DNA from: SG8-30 sp963715485
GTDB taxonomy: Bacteria; Pseudomonadota; Gammaproteobacteria; Steroidobacterales; Steroidobacteraceae
Assembly: GCA_963715485.1 (NCBI GenBank)
Contig: OY970244.1
Span: 3,038,001 to 3,102,000 of the forward strand
Length of the DNA: 64,000 bases
Direction: 5' to 3'
Position numbers and translations under genes: made by a program. Below the pieces are notes generated by a model. That model saw only the letters and a list, made by a program, of their open reading frames with translations, did no database searches and was not told the origin of the DNA. Shown one piece after another: positions 44,110 through 51,937 of the stretch; positions within the stretch are counted from its first letter, which is position 1, and each line of letters starts with the position of its first letter.

Positions 44110-44358
44110 GGCCCTTATCCCCCAGTGCCGCACACGCTTATCGTTACTTTATTACAGGTCAAGTTAATTTATTGTCGTAACTATATGAAAATAAAGGATG
44201 CAAATGCAACACGCTTTAGCCCGTCCGCCAGGAACCGATCTTGGCGGGGAAATTCCTTGGCAAAACAAAGGACTGCGTTGAAGCAACATCTGGCGGCAAT
44301 GGCCCACCTCAAGTTATCCCTGACGGGGACGACTCAGTTGGGGCTGACAGGTGATGGA

Positions 44359-44670
44359 GTGATTGGAAACTTGGCAGACACGATCAGGCGATTCCGGGCC
44401 AGCGCCGCCCGTACGCTGCGGACCTCGACGCTGGCCGCGGACCGCATCGGCGTCGTCGTGCACCTGCACAGCCAGGTTCGCTCGCAACGGGGTGCGAGCG
44501 ATGCCCAGCAACCGCTGGCGCCGCCACAGCCATGTGCCGGGCCGCCCGAGAGCGCTCAAGACCTTGACCCGGTCCTGGTTGCAGTGCTGCGGGAGAGCGT
44601 CGCGCGAGGCGAATACACCGTCGATCCGGAACGCGTTGCACGAAAGCTGATGGCGGCAGATGGCCTCTGA
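44359..44670 (+). CDS. flgM: FlgM-like anti-sigma-28 factor
   Basis: 103 residues from GTG 44359, which has AGGTGATGGA directly upstream; the frame is open further upstream (ATG 44185), so the start is uncertain. The C-terminal third (VAVLRESVARGEYTVDPERVARKLM) matches the FlgM pattern in which helices grip sigma-28, and the length fits FlgM (97 in enterics). The middle is Gln/Pro/Ala-rich and probably disordered. Its place, head-to-head with fliA and 36 bases before csrA, supports the call. The N-terminal half is not recognisable. Confidence 0.65.
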   Translation: MIGNLADTIRRFRASAARTLRTSTLAADRIGVVVHLHSQVRSQRGASDAQQPLAPPQPCAGPPESAQDLDPVLVAVLRESVARGEYTVDPERVARKLMAADGL

Positions 44671-44706
44671 AACGCACCTGGACATCGCCACAGGAGGATC
44701 CAACAG

Positions 44707-44901
44707 ATGCTGGTCCTGACCCGCCGCGCTGACGAGTCGATCGTGATCACACCCGCGGACGGCGCCGATGTCCGCATGACGCTGGCCGAACTCTTCGCCC
44801 ATGGGCCGATCCAGATCACCCTGCTCGGCGGCTCGGGAAAGAGGGTAAAGATGGGTATCGAGGCGCCTACGCAACTGGCGATCCGGCGCAAGGACGGCTA
44901 G
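44707..44901 (+). CDS. CsrA/RsmA-family RNA-binding regulator with an internal insertion
   Basis: 64 residues. The first strand MLVLTRRADESIVI and the strand VKMGIEAPTQLAIRR are clearly CsrA. Between them lie about 17 residues more than in E. coli CsrA (ADVRMTLAELFAHGPIQI), which look like a short helix, as in the Pseudomonas RsmN/RsmF paralogue. The C-terminal helix of normal CsrA is missing. Its own ribosome site reads ACAGGAGGAT, close to a CsrA-binding ACARGGAUG site, so autoregulation is plausible. It is presumably co-transcribed with the flgM-like gene. Confidence 0.88.
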   Translation: MLVLTRRADESIVITPADGADVRMTLAELFAHGPIQITLLGGSGKRVKMGIEAPTQLAIRRKDG

Positions 44902-45098
44902 CCCGGGGCCCCCGGCGGCCAGCTGGTCATTGGTCACCGCGGGCCCGCCCCAGCCCTGTTCTTTTACCTAATCTGTTGATTTTACGGGAATGTCCGCTCG
45001 ATGGACCATTCCGGCGCCTTGCCCGCTTCCATCCGGCCGCTGGCCTCGGCATACTCGGGGCTCATTCGTCTCCACGAACAAGAAGCGGGGAACGGGAG

Positions 45099-45374
45099 AT
45101 GGAACGAAGACTGCACACGCGGCATCGCGCGCGCACTACGGTTTATATCAGCGTCTCTGGGCGTAGCGGCAAGCTTTGCCGCGCCCACAACCTGAGTGCC
45201 AACGGGGTGTTCGTTGAGACACGCAACCTTGGCCTGGTCAAGGGCGCGATTGTGGAGCTGGCTTTTGCGATCAACCTCGGCAAGATCACGAAGATCCATC
45301 GCCGCCAGGCGATCGTCGCCCACGTCTCTCATGGCGGGACTGGCCTGAGGATGGAGAGTTACGGGGGCCGTTGA
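45099..45374 (+). CDS. Small PilZ-domain protein
   Basis: 91 residues from ATG 45099. The N-terminal RRLHTRHR gives the RxxxR part and NLSANGVFVE the (D/N)xSxxG part of the PilZ cyclic-di-GMP motif, followed by beta strands ending HGGTGLRME. PilZ proteins bind c-di-GMP and change motility, adhesion or exopolysaccharide output. With Asn for the usual Asp, binding is not certain. It sits 197 bases after the csrA homologue; that gap shows an imperfect GGAATG/CATTCC inverted repeat but no gene. Confidence 0.72.
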   Translation: MERRLHTRHRARTTVYISVSGRSGKLCRAHNLSANGVFVETRNLGLVKGAIVELAFAINLGKITKIHRRQAIVAHVSHGGTGLRMESYGGR

Positions 45375-45477
45375 CGGCCGACCGTTTCAGGTTTTCCATG
45401 TCGGGGGGTACCGGTGCCAACAGGCCCGGTTACCCTCCTTCTTTTTGTTTCCGCCGACCTGGGCCCGAGGTAACTCC

Positions 45478-46017
45478 ATGCGCTTCGCCATCCTGGCCAC
45501 ATTCTCCCTTCTGACCGCATGCGCCTCCGCACCGTCAATTCTGGTCAGTAAGCCCGGTGCCGTCAGTCCCGCCACATTGAGCAGCTTCGAGTTCCGGCCA
45601 TCCGAGGCGGTACGGGAAGCGGGCGCAAAGGCGCGCAAAGCCGACGGCCAGCTAGGCGACCTGGTCGTGCGCAAGCTGGTCGACAAGGGCTACGTACAGG
45701 CTGCGGCCGGTGCGACCGCGGATTTCGTGGTGACCTATCGCATCGCGGTCTTCACCTCGGAGAATCCGCGTGACGCCTATGCGCAGGTCCGTGACCCGAC
45801 TACGCTGATCGGCAGGGACATTGCGCCGGACCCGGCCGGCAGCGAGGGTCTCGTACGTGAGGCGACGTTGGTGTTGATGGCGATCGCCGGCCCCGGCGAA
45901 AAGGTCATCTGGCAGGCAACCGCCACGGGCGTTGCCACCGGCCAGCGCGAGTTGTCGTCGGGAGCCCTGCGGACCGCCGGAGCCATGCTCGACAAGTTCC
46001 CGGGCCGGACCCGCTGA
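45478..46017 (+). CDS. DUF4136-type lipoprotein
   Basis: 179 residues from ATG 45478 with GAGG upstream. Signal peptide MRFAILATFSLLTAC with lipobox LTAC, so Cys15 is the lipidation site. The body (TLSSFEFRPSE..., a run of about 40 residues, then ADFVVTYRIAVF) resembles DUF4136 envelope lipoproteins of unknown function. It stands alone before cysK. Confidence 0.7.
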   Translation: MRFAILATFSLLTACASAPSILVSKPGAVSPATLSSFEFRPSEAVREAGAKARKADGQLGDLVVRKLVDKGYVQAAAGATADFVVTYRIAVFTSENPRDAYAQVRDPTTLIGRDIAPDPAGSEGLVREATLVLMAIAGPGEKVIWQATATGVATGQRELSSGALRTAGAMLDKFPGRTR

Positions 46018-46155
46018 TCATTGTCCTGTGTCGGCCGATAACCGGCAGGCATCAGCAGAGCGCGACTGGAAATTTCCGCTTTCGTCCGAAGGAGACTACT
46101 TTCCTGGAATCGATCGTGCGCGCCCGGCGAAGAACGGCCTGAGGGGGCAAGTGAC

Positions 46156-47121
46156 ATGGCAAAGATCTACGACAGTATCCTGGACACTATCGGCCGCACA
46201 CCGCTGGTACGCCTGAACAAGATCGGCCAGGGGCTTCCGGGACGCGTCGTCCTCAAGCTCGAGTTCTTCAATCCCTGTTCCAGCGTGAAGGACCGAATCG
46301 GCGTCAGCATGATCGAGGCACTCGAGAAGCAGGGGCGCATCGGGCCGGACACCGTGCTGGTCGAGCCGACGAGCGGCAACACGGGTATCGGGCTCGCGTT
46401 CGTTGCGGCGGCCAAGGGCTACAAGCTGGTGCTCACCATGCCGGACACGATGAGCCTGGAGCGGCGGCGCATGCTGCAGGCCTTCGGTGCCGAACTGGTA
46501 CTGACTGACGGCACGAAGGGTATGAAGGCCGCGATCGCCCGCGCCCAGGACATCGTCGACAGCGACCCGAAGCGCTTTGTGATGGTCGGCCAGTTCACCA
46601 ACCCCGCCAACCCGGAAATCCACCGCCGCACGACCGCTGAAGAGATCTGGGCCGATACCGACGGCGCCGTCGACTTCCTCGTTTCGGGGGTCGGCACCGG
46701 CGGGACCATCACCGGCGTCTCCGAAGTGCTGAAGGAGCGCAAGCCGTCGTTCAAAGCCATCGCGGTGGAGCCCGCGGCAAGCCCGGTGCTGTCGGGCGGT
46801 GAGCCCGGCCCGCACAAGATCGCCGGCATCGGTGCCGGCTTCATTCCCGAGGTGCTCAATACGGGCATCATCGACGAAATCATCAAGGTCACCAACGAAC
46901 AGGCCGCTGAGTACGCGCGCAGGCTTGGCCGCGAGGAGGGCGTCCTGGTGGGCATCAGTTCCGGTGCCGCGCTGTACGCGGCGCTCCAGGTGGCCGGCCG
47001 CGAGGAAAATCGCGGCAAGCTGACCGTGGCCATCATCCCGAGCTTTGGCGAGCGGTATCTCTCGACCTGGCTCTACGAAGAGGCGCCCCCGAATGACCTC
47101 AAGCTCGTCATCGACCGCTGA
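46156..47121 (+). CDS. cysK: Cysteine synthase A (O-acetylserine sulfhydrylase)
   Basis: 321 residues (E. coli 323). It converts O-acetylserine and sulfide to cysteine. The PLP lysine is Lys45 in SSVKDRIG; the TSGNTGIGLA substrate loop, GTGGTITG phosphate cup and PSFGERYLST C-terminal segment are intact. AGGGGGCAAGTGAC precedes the ATG. The 3' end overlaps the serine acetyltransferase gene by 29 bases, matching the physical complex of the two enzymes. Confidence 0.97.
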   Translation: MAKIYDSILDTIGRTPLVRLNKIGQGLPGRVVLKLEFFNPCSSVKDRIGVSMIEALEKQGRIGPDTVLVEPTSGNTGIGLAFVAAAKGYKLVLTMPDTMSLERRRMLQAFGAELVLTDGTKGMKAAIARAQDIVDSDPKRFVMVGQFTNPANPEIHRRTTAEEIWADTDGAVDFLVSGVGTGGTITGVSEVLKERKPSFKAIAVEPAASPVLSGGEPGPHKIAGIGAGFIPEVLNTGIIDEIIKVTNEQAAEYARRLGREEGVLVGISSGAALYAALQVAGREENRGKLTVAIIPSFGERYLSTWLYEEAPPNDLKLVIDR

Positions 47122-48037
47122 CGGACCGGGCGCCGGCAGCCCCGACGAACGGCGGTTCGACGGACTGCTGACCACACCGCCCGGCGGCGGGTTCTCGGCT
47201 CTCGGCGCCGGCCTGATACCGGACCGCGACCTTACGCTGCAGGCCGTGGCCCGACTGCACCGCCTGCTGGTGCCCGAGATGCTGACGGCGGCCGCGGACG
47301 TGCCGACGCGAAGGCGGCGTATCTGTGAAGAGGTCGCGGCGATCGAGCCGTTGCTTGCAGAGCAGGTATTGCTGGCCCTGCGGTTTCGCGATCGTATCGA
47401 GGCGCGCGATAGCGAGGACGGCGAACGACTGCAGGCCAGCCAGTCGATCGCCCACGACATGATCGAGCGGCTCCCGGAACTCCGGCAGCGGCTTTTCGAG
47501 GATGCCCGCGCCGCCTATCGCGGCGATCCGTCCTGCCGAGATCCGGTCGAGGCGATGTATGCGTTTCCCGGAATGCTCGCCATCACGCGCCACCGCATCG
47601 CCCACATTCTTTACCAGGCAGGGGTGCCCCTGCTGCCGCGCCTCGTTTCCGAACGGGCGCACACCTTGACCGGCATCGATATCCACCCTGGCGCGGCCAT
47701 CGGCCGCGAGTTCTTCATCGACCATGGTACGGGCGTGGTGATCGGCGAGACGGCGGTGATCGGGGACCGGGTCACCCTCTATCAGGGCGTGACGCTCGGT
47801 GCGAAGAGCTTCCAGGTGGACGAGTCGGGGAACCTCGTGAAGGGGCGGCCGCGCCATCCGATTGTCGAGGATGACGTCACCATCTATGCCAGCGCAACCG
47901 TACTCGGCCGCATCCGCATCGGGCGGGGCAGCATCATCGGCGGCAACGTCTGGCTGACCCACAGCGTCCCTCCCGGTTCACGGGTCTACCAGGCCGAACC
48001 GCTGGAGTCGGGTTTCGAGCAGGGCGGCGGCATCTAG
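47093..48037 (+). CDS. cysE: Serine O-acetyltransferase
   Basis: 314 residues from ATG 47093; a longer in-frame start at 47045 lies deep inside cysK. It acetylates serine for the CysK step. A helical N-terminal part (1-170) is followed by the left-handed beta helix with hexapeptide repeats (GIDIHPGAAIGREFFIDH, GTGVVIGETAVIGDRVTLYQGVTLG). The C-terminus is a flexible tail ending GGGI: the terminal Ile is what inserts in the CysK active site in the cysteine synthase complex. It is longer than E. coli CysE (273), closer to EpsC-type enzymes. Confidence 0.94.
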   Translation: MTSSSSSTADGPGAGSPDERRFDGLLTTPPGGGFSALGAGLIPDRDLTLQAVARLHRLLVPEMLTAAADVPTRRRRICEEVAAIEPLLAEQVLLALRFRDRIEARDSEDGERLQASQSIAHDMIERLPELRQRLFEDARAAYRGDPSCRDPVEAMYAFPGMLAITRHRIAHILYQAGVPLLPRLVSERAHTLTGIDIHPGAAIGREFFIDHGTGVVIGETAVIGDRVTLYQGVTLGAKSFQVDESGNLVKGRPRHPIVEDDVTIYASATVLGRIRIGRGSIIGGNVWLTHSVPPGSRVYQAEPLESGFEQGGGI

Positions 48038-48128
48038 GAGGAAGAACGGGAGGTTCCTGTTTTCCCCTCGGTTGCGGGGATAGCACACAGCGACTACCTT
48101 CGCCGGAACTGCTGCAGCGAGGTGACCG

Positions 48129-49745
48129 ATGTCCAGGATGCTTTCCCGCCGCCGTTTCGTCCAGCGCGCAGCCGCCGCATCGGTACTGGCGACCGTGCCC
48201 CTTGGCGCGCTCGCCTCGCAGGCAAGGTTCAGCTCCTATCCCTTCAAGCTCGGCGTCTCTTCCGGCGACCCCTCATCCGACGGCTTCGTGCTGTGGACCC
48301 GTATCGCGCCGGAGCCATTCGAGCCCGAGCAGCTGGGTCGTGTTTCGTTTGAGGTGGACTGGGAAGTCGCCGAGGATTCCGCCTTCCGGCACATCGCCGC
48401 GCAGGGTAGCGAGCTGGCGCAGGCCCATCTCGGGCACTCGGTCCACGCCGAGATTAGGGGCCTGTCGCCTGGCCGCGAGTATTACTACCGCTTCCGGCTC
48501 GGCCCATACGAGAGCCCCGCCGGACGCGCGGTCACCACACCCCTGCCCGGCGACTCGCCCGCTTCCCTGCGCTACGCAGCCTGTTCCTGCGCTCACTACG
48601 AGCAGGGCTTCTTCTCTGCCTACCGCTACATGGCGGACGACCGTCCGGACCTGATACTCGAGCTCGGCGACTACATATACGAGGATGGCTATGGCGAACG
48701 TCGAGTGCGCCTGTTTGACAAGCGCGAGGCATTTACGCTCGCCGATTACCGCCGCCGCTATGCACAGTACCAGATGGATCCGGACCTGCAGGCGGCGCAT
48801 GCCGCCTGCCCATGGCTGGTCACCTGGGACGACCACGAAGTCGACAACGACTATGCCGGTCTGACCAGCGCCGATGAGGCCTGCGGCGGCGAGGCCGTCC
48901 GCCGCGCCTTCGTCGACCGCCGCGCGGCAGCCTACCAGGCGTGGTTCGAGCACATGCCGGTGCGGCCGTCCCGACTGCGTGCGCAGGCGGGCGTGCAGGT
49001 CTACGGCGCCATCGATTGGGGCCGGCTGGCGCGCTTCTACCTGCTCGACACCCGCCAGTACCGCTCTCCCCAGGCCTGCGCGAAGGTGGCGACACCCCTT
49101 ACCTGCGATACCGAGGCGGGCCGCCGGCTGCTCTTCATCGGTGCAGGCGGTGGCCACCTGATCGGGACCACCGACCCGGCCTGCCAGCCCGAGCTGGAAG
49201 ATACCTCGCGAACGATCCTGGGCACCGAACAGGAAAGCTGGCTGGACGGGCAGCTCGGCTCCAGTCGCGCGCGGTGGAATGTCATCGCGCAGGGCACGCC
49301 CTTTGCCCCTATTTTCGAGGGGACGTCGGAAGCCCCGCTCATCTACTCGGACGGCTGGTCCGGATATCCTGCCGGGCAGCAGCGATTGATCGGCGCACTC
49401 GCGCGGCACAAGGTTGCCAATCCCGTGATGCTGACGGGTGACGTGCACGCATTTTTCGTCAGCGAGGTCCGCAACAGCCGCGACACGCCCGTGGCCGTCG
49501 AATTCATGACTTCATCTATCGCCAACAACAACTCCGACAAGTCGAAAGTGCTGCCCCTGAATCCGCATATCCTCTATCACGACGGTGCTCACAGCGGGTA
49601 CCTGCTCTGCGAGGCAACGCCGACGCGGACCCGTGCCGACATGGTCGCGATAGACGACATGCACGACCCGCGCACGCCGCGCAGGGTGCTCGCCTCGTTC
49701 GAGGTGACCGACGGCGACCCGCGTCCGCGCCGGCTGCCGCAGTAG
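48129..49745 (+). CDS. PhoD-type alkaline phosphatase/phosphodiesterase, Tat-exported
   Basis: 538 residues. The N-terminus SRRRFVQRAAAASVLATVP is a twin-arginine signal, so the folded enzyme is exported to the periplasm. An Ig-like N-terminal PhoD domain (FKLGVSSGDPSSDGFVLWTRI, about 38-130) precedes the metallophosphatase core with LGDYIYEDGYG, TWDDHEVDNDY and LTGDVHAFF metal-binding motifs. Members hydrolyse phosphomono- and diesters, often under phosphate starvation. GAGGTGACCG precedes the start. No Pho box was recognised. Confidence 0.92.
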   Translation: MSRMLSRRRFVQRAAAASVLATVPLGALASQARFSSYPFKLGVSSGDPSSDGFVLWTRIAPEPFEPEQLGRVSFEVDWEVAEDSAFRHIAAQGSELAQAHLGHSVHAEIRGLSPGREYYYRFRLGPYESPAGRAVTTPLPGDSPASLRYAACSCAHYEQGFFSAYRYMADDRPDLILELGDYIYEDGYGERRVRLFDKREAFTLADYRRRYAQYQMDPDLQAAHAACPWLVTWDDHEVDNDYAGLTSADEACGGEAVRRAFVDRRAAAYQAWFEHMPVRPSRLRAQAGVQVYGAIDWGRLARFYLLDTRQYRSPQACAKVATPLTCDTEAGRRLLFIGAGGGHLIGTTDPACQPELEDTSRTILGTEQESWLDGQLGSSRARWNVIAQGTPFAPIFEGTSEAPLIYSDGWSGYPAGQQRLIGALARHKVANPVMLTGDVHAFFVSEVRNSRDTPVAVEFMTSSIANNNSDKSKVLPLNPHILYHDGAHSGYLLCEATPTRTRADMVAIDDMHDPRTPRRVLASFEVTDGDPRPRRLPQ

Positions 49746-49814
49746 ACGAGAGCCACGGCGCGCTGCTACCCGAGGGCGTGGTAACCTCCGCGACGGCGTT
49801 GATTCAGGGGAGCG

Positions 49815-50504
49815 ATGACGGCGATGGAAGAACTCAGTCTCGGGCACGGCATAGCCCGCTTCCTGCACATCCTGCTGTTCGTGTACTGGCTGGGCGGTGA
49901 CGCGGGAGTGTTCTACTCCAGCAAATTCGTCGTCAACCCGAAGCTGTCGAAGGACGCGCGCATGACTGCCGCGAAGATCTTCGTGGACCTGGACATGATC
50001 CCGCGCTACTGCATGGCCCTGATGCTGACCATCGGCGGGATCCTGGCCGAGTTGATCGGCATCAGTCACCCAGCCTGGGAAATGGTGGCCATCATCCTGC
50101 TCGGCCCGGTGTGGGTCGCGATGGTTCATCTCGTCCACGCGAAGCAAGGAACCGCCGCGGGCGCGACGCTGGGCCGGGTGGACATCTGGTTCCGCTGGAT
50201 TGTCATCGCCTCGATCATCGCCTCGGTGGTGCACTCGAACATGAACGGCCGACTGGCGGGACTGGAGTGGTTCTCCGCGAAGCTCCTGCTGTTTGCGTTC
50301 CTGGTTTTCTGCGGGCTGATGATTCGTCGCAACCTGCCGCCCTTTTCACAGGGATTCCGGACGCTGGCGAGCACCGGCGCGACGCCGGAGAGCGACCGAC
50401 TGATGATCGACTCGCTGGCCAGGTGCCAGCCCTATGTACTCTTGATCTGGGCCGGCGTCGCCTTGTCCGCGCTGATAGGGATTCTCAAGCCGTCACTGGG
50501 CTGA
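49815..50504 (+). CDS. Hypothetical membrane protein
   Basis: 229 residues with about six membrane helices (near 12-35, 66-86, 90-108, 124-146, 157-175, 205-225). IARFLHILLFVYWLGGDAGVFYSSKFVV vaguely recalls CopD/DUF2269-like membrane proteins with helix His residues, but I cannot assign a family. The start is ATG 49815 (AGGGGAG just upstream) or ATG 49824. Its 3' end overlaps the convergent flavin oxidoreductase gene by 12 bases. Confidence 0.75.
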   Translation: MTAMEELSLGHGIARFLHILLFVYWLGGDAGVFYSSKFVVNPKLSKDARMTAAKIFVDLDMIPRYCMALMLTIGGILAELIGISHPAWEMVAIILLGPVWVAMVHLVHAKQGTAAGATLGRVDIWFRWIVIASIIASVVHSNMNGRLAGLEWFSAKLLLFAFLVFCGLMIRRNLPPFSQGFRTLASTGATPESDRLMIDSLARCQPYVLLIWAGVALSALIGILKPSLG

Positions 50505-51830
50505 ACCTCGCGCGCTGTCACGACGCGCCCGGCGCACCCGCCGCGCGGTGGAAACCTCGTCCTTGAGGTAGGCTGCCGTGGCTCGCAGCAGGCCGAGGCT
50601 CGTGTCCGGCGAGCCGGAGTCAGCGAGTCGGAAGATCTGCTGGTAGTACCAGCCCTGCGCGCCCAGCACATTCATGACTCGCACAGGCAGCAGCGGACTC
50701 GCCGGCGACAGCCACCCCCGGGCAGCCAGCTTGAGACGATCCTCCCAGGCCACGGCCCGATCGGCCTCGCCGGTCAGCAGCCGGCGCGGCAGGCCCGGCT
50801 CGGTGCATAACGGCCGGCCGAGGCCGATGACATCGCAATCGCCCTGCCCGATCGCCGCCTCCATCGCGGCGCGCGACCGGAATCCGCCGGTGATCATCAG
50901 CGGCATCCGTGCCACCTTCCGAATATCCTCGGCGTAAGCCGCAAAGTACGCCTCGCGCCGCCGTGTGCTTTCCCTTACTGGCACTGCGCTGTCGCGCTTG
51001 CCTTCGAACCCCAGCAGGCGCGGCTGCTCATAGGTGCCGCCAGAAACCTCCAGCAGGTCGACCGACTCATCGTTGAGCCAGGCGACGACCTGCAGGCACT
51101 CCTGGTTGCTGAAGCCGCCCTGACGGAAGTCGTCTGAATTGAGCTTGAGTCCGACAGGAAAGTCGGGGCCCACCGCTGTCCGCACGGCGCGCAGCGTCTC
51201 GATCAGGAATCGCGCCCGGTGTTCGAGGCTTCCGCCCCAGGCGTCGGTGCGCCGGTTGGTCACCGGCGAGAGGAAGGAACTTATCAGGTAGCCATGGGCG
51301 CCGTGCACCTGTACACCCGTGAAGCCGGTCTCCCGCGCGATGGCCGCCACCGCGGCAAACCGTGCGATGAGGTCCACGATCCCGGTCTCGGTCAGCGCTC
51401 GCGGACGTGCATAGTTCCCCAGGATCTCCAACTGCACCGCAGACGGCGCGACGGGTCTGGACGTAACGTAGCGTGGCGACTGGCGTCCGGCGTGGGAGAT
51501 CTGCATCCACAGGTGGTTCCCCGATGCAGTCCCCGCCCGGGCCCAGTCGGCGAGTCGCGTGCGCGCTGCCACCGACGTCGTTTCCGCATCGGTCAGGTCA
51601 ATGGCGACGTTGCCTGGCCGTTCCAGAACGTGACGGTCGATCTGGACGTTGCCGGTGATCATCAGGCCGGCCCCACCCTCGCTCCAGACCCGGTACAGCT
51701 CAGAAAGCCTGGGCGTTGCGCGCAATCCTGCGTCGGCCAGACCCTCGGTCATGGCCGCCTTGCACAGGCGGTTCGACAAGATTGCCCCACAGGGGAGCGT
51801 CAGCGGTGTCGCGAGCGTTGGAACTATCAT
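50493..51830 (-). CDS. Old-yellow-enzyme family NADH:flavin oxidoreductase
   Basis: 445 residues, a single FMN-binding TIM barrel. NRLCKAAMTEGLAD (N-terminal), QISHAGRQSP, the catalytic GVQVHGAHGYLISSFLSP (about 182-199) and NRRTDAWGGSLEHRARF are typical. There is no second FAD/Fe-S half as in 2,4-dienoyl-CoA reductase, so it is a stand-alone OYE-like enzyme reducing activated C=C bonds; the physiological substrate is unknown. A C-terminal extension of about 70 residues ends in an Arg-rich tail. It is divergent from the NAD-binding protein at 51938. Confidence 0.9.
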   Translation of the reverse strand: MIVPTLATPLTLPCGAILSNRLCKAAMTEGLADAGLRATPRLSELYRVWSEGGAGLMITGNVQIDRHVLERPGNVAIDLTDAETTSVAARTRLADWARAGTASGNHLWMQISHAGRQSPRYVTSRPVAPSAVQLEILGNYARPRALTETGIVDLIARFAAVAAIARETGFTGVQVHGAHGYLISSFLSPVTNRRTDAWGGSLEHRARFLIETLRAVRTAVGPDFPVGLKLNSDDFRQGGFSNQECLQVVAWLNDESVDLLEVSGGTYEQPRLLGFEGKRDSAVPVRESTRRREAYFAAYAEDIRKVARMPLMITGGFRSRAAMEAAIGQGDCDVIGLGRPLCTEPGLPRRLLTGEADRAVAWEDRLKLAARGWLSPASPLLPVRVMNVLGAQGWYYQQIFRLADSGSPDTSLGLLRATAAYLKDEVSTARRVRRARRDSARGSAQ

Positions 51831-51937
51831 GGCCCTGGTCGACTACAATCGCGCTTCATGGAGGACGCCCTCGGTGTCCGCACTGTAGCGCAGCTGGCCC
51901 GCCTGGCCACGCCTTCCCAGGGGCGACAGAGGTCAAG

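Noticed and set aside
44110..44358. AT-rich fliA-flgM divergent gap examined for sigma-28 promoters
   Set aside because: CGATAA words resembling the -10 are present, but no TAAA-type -35 at the right 11-base spacing.
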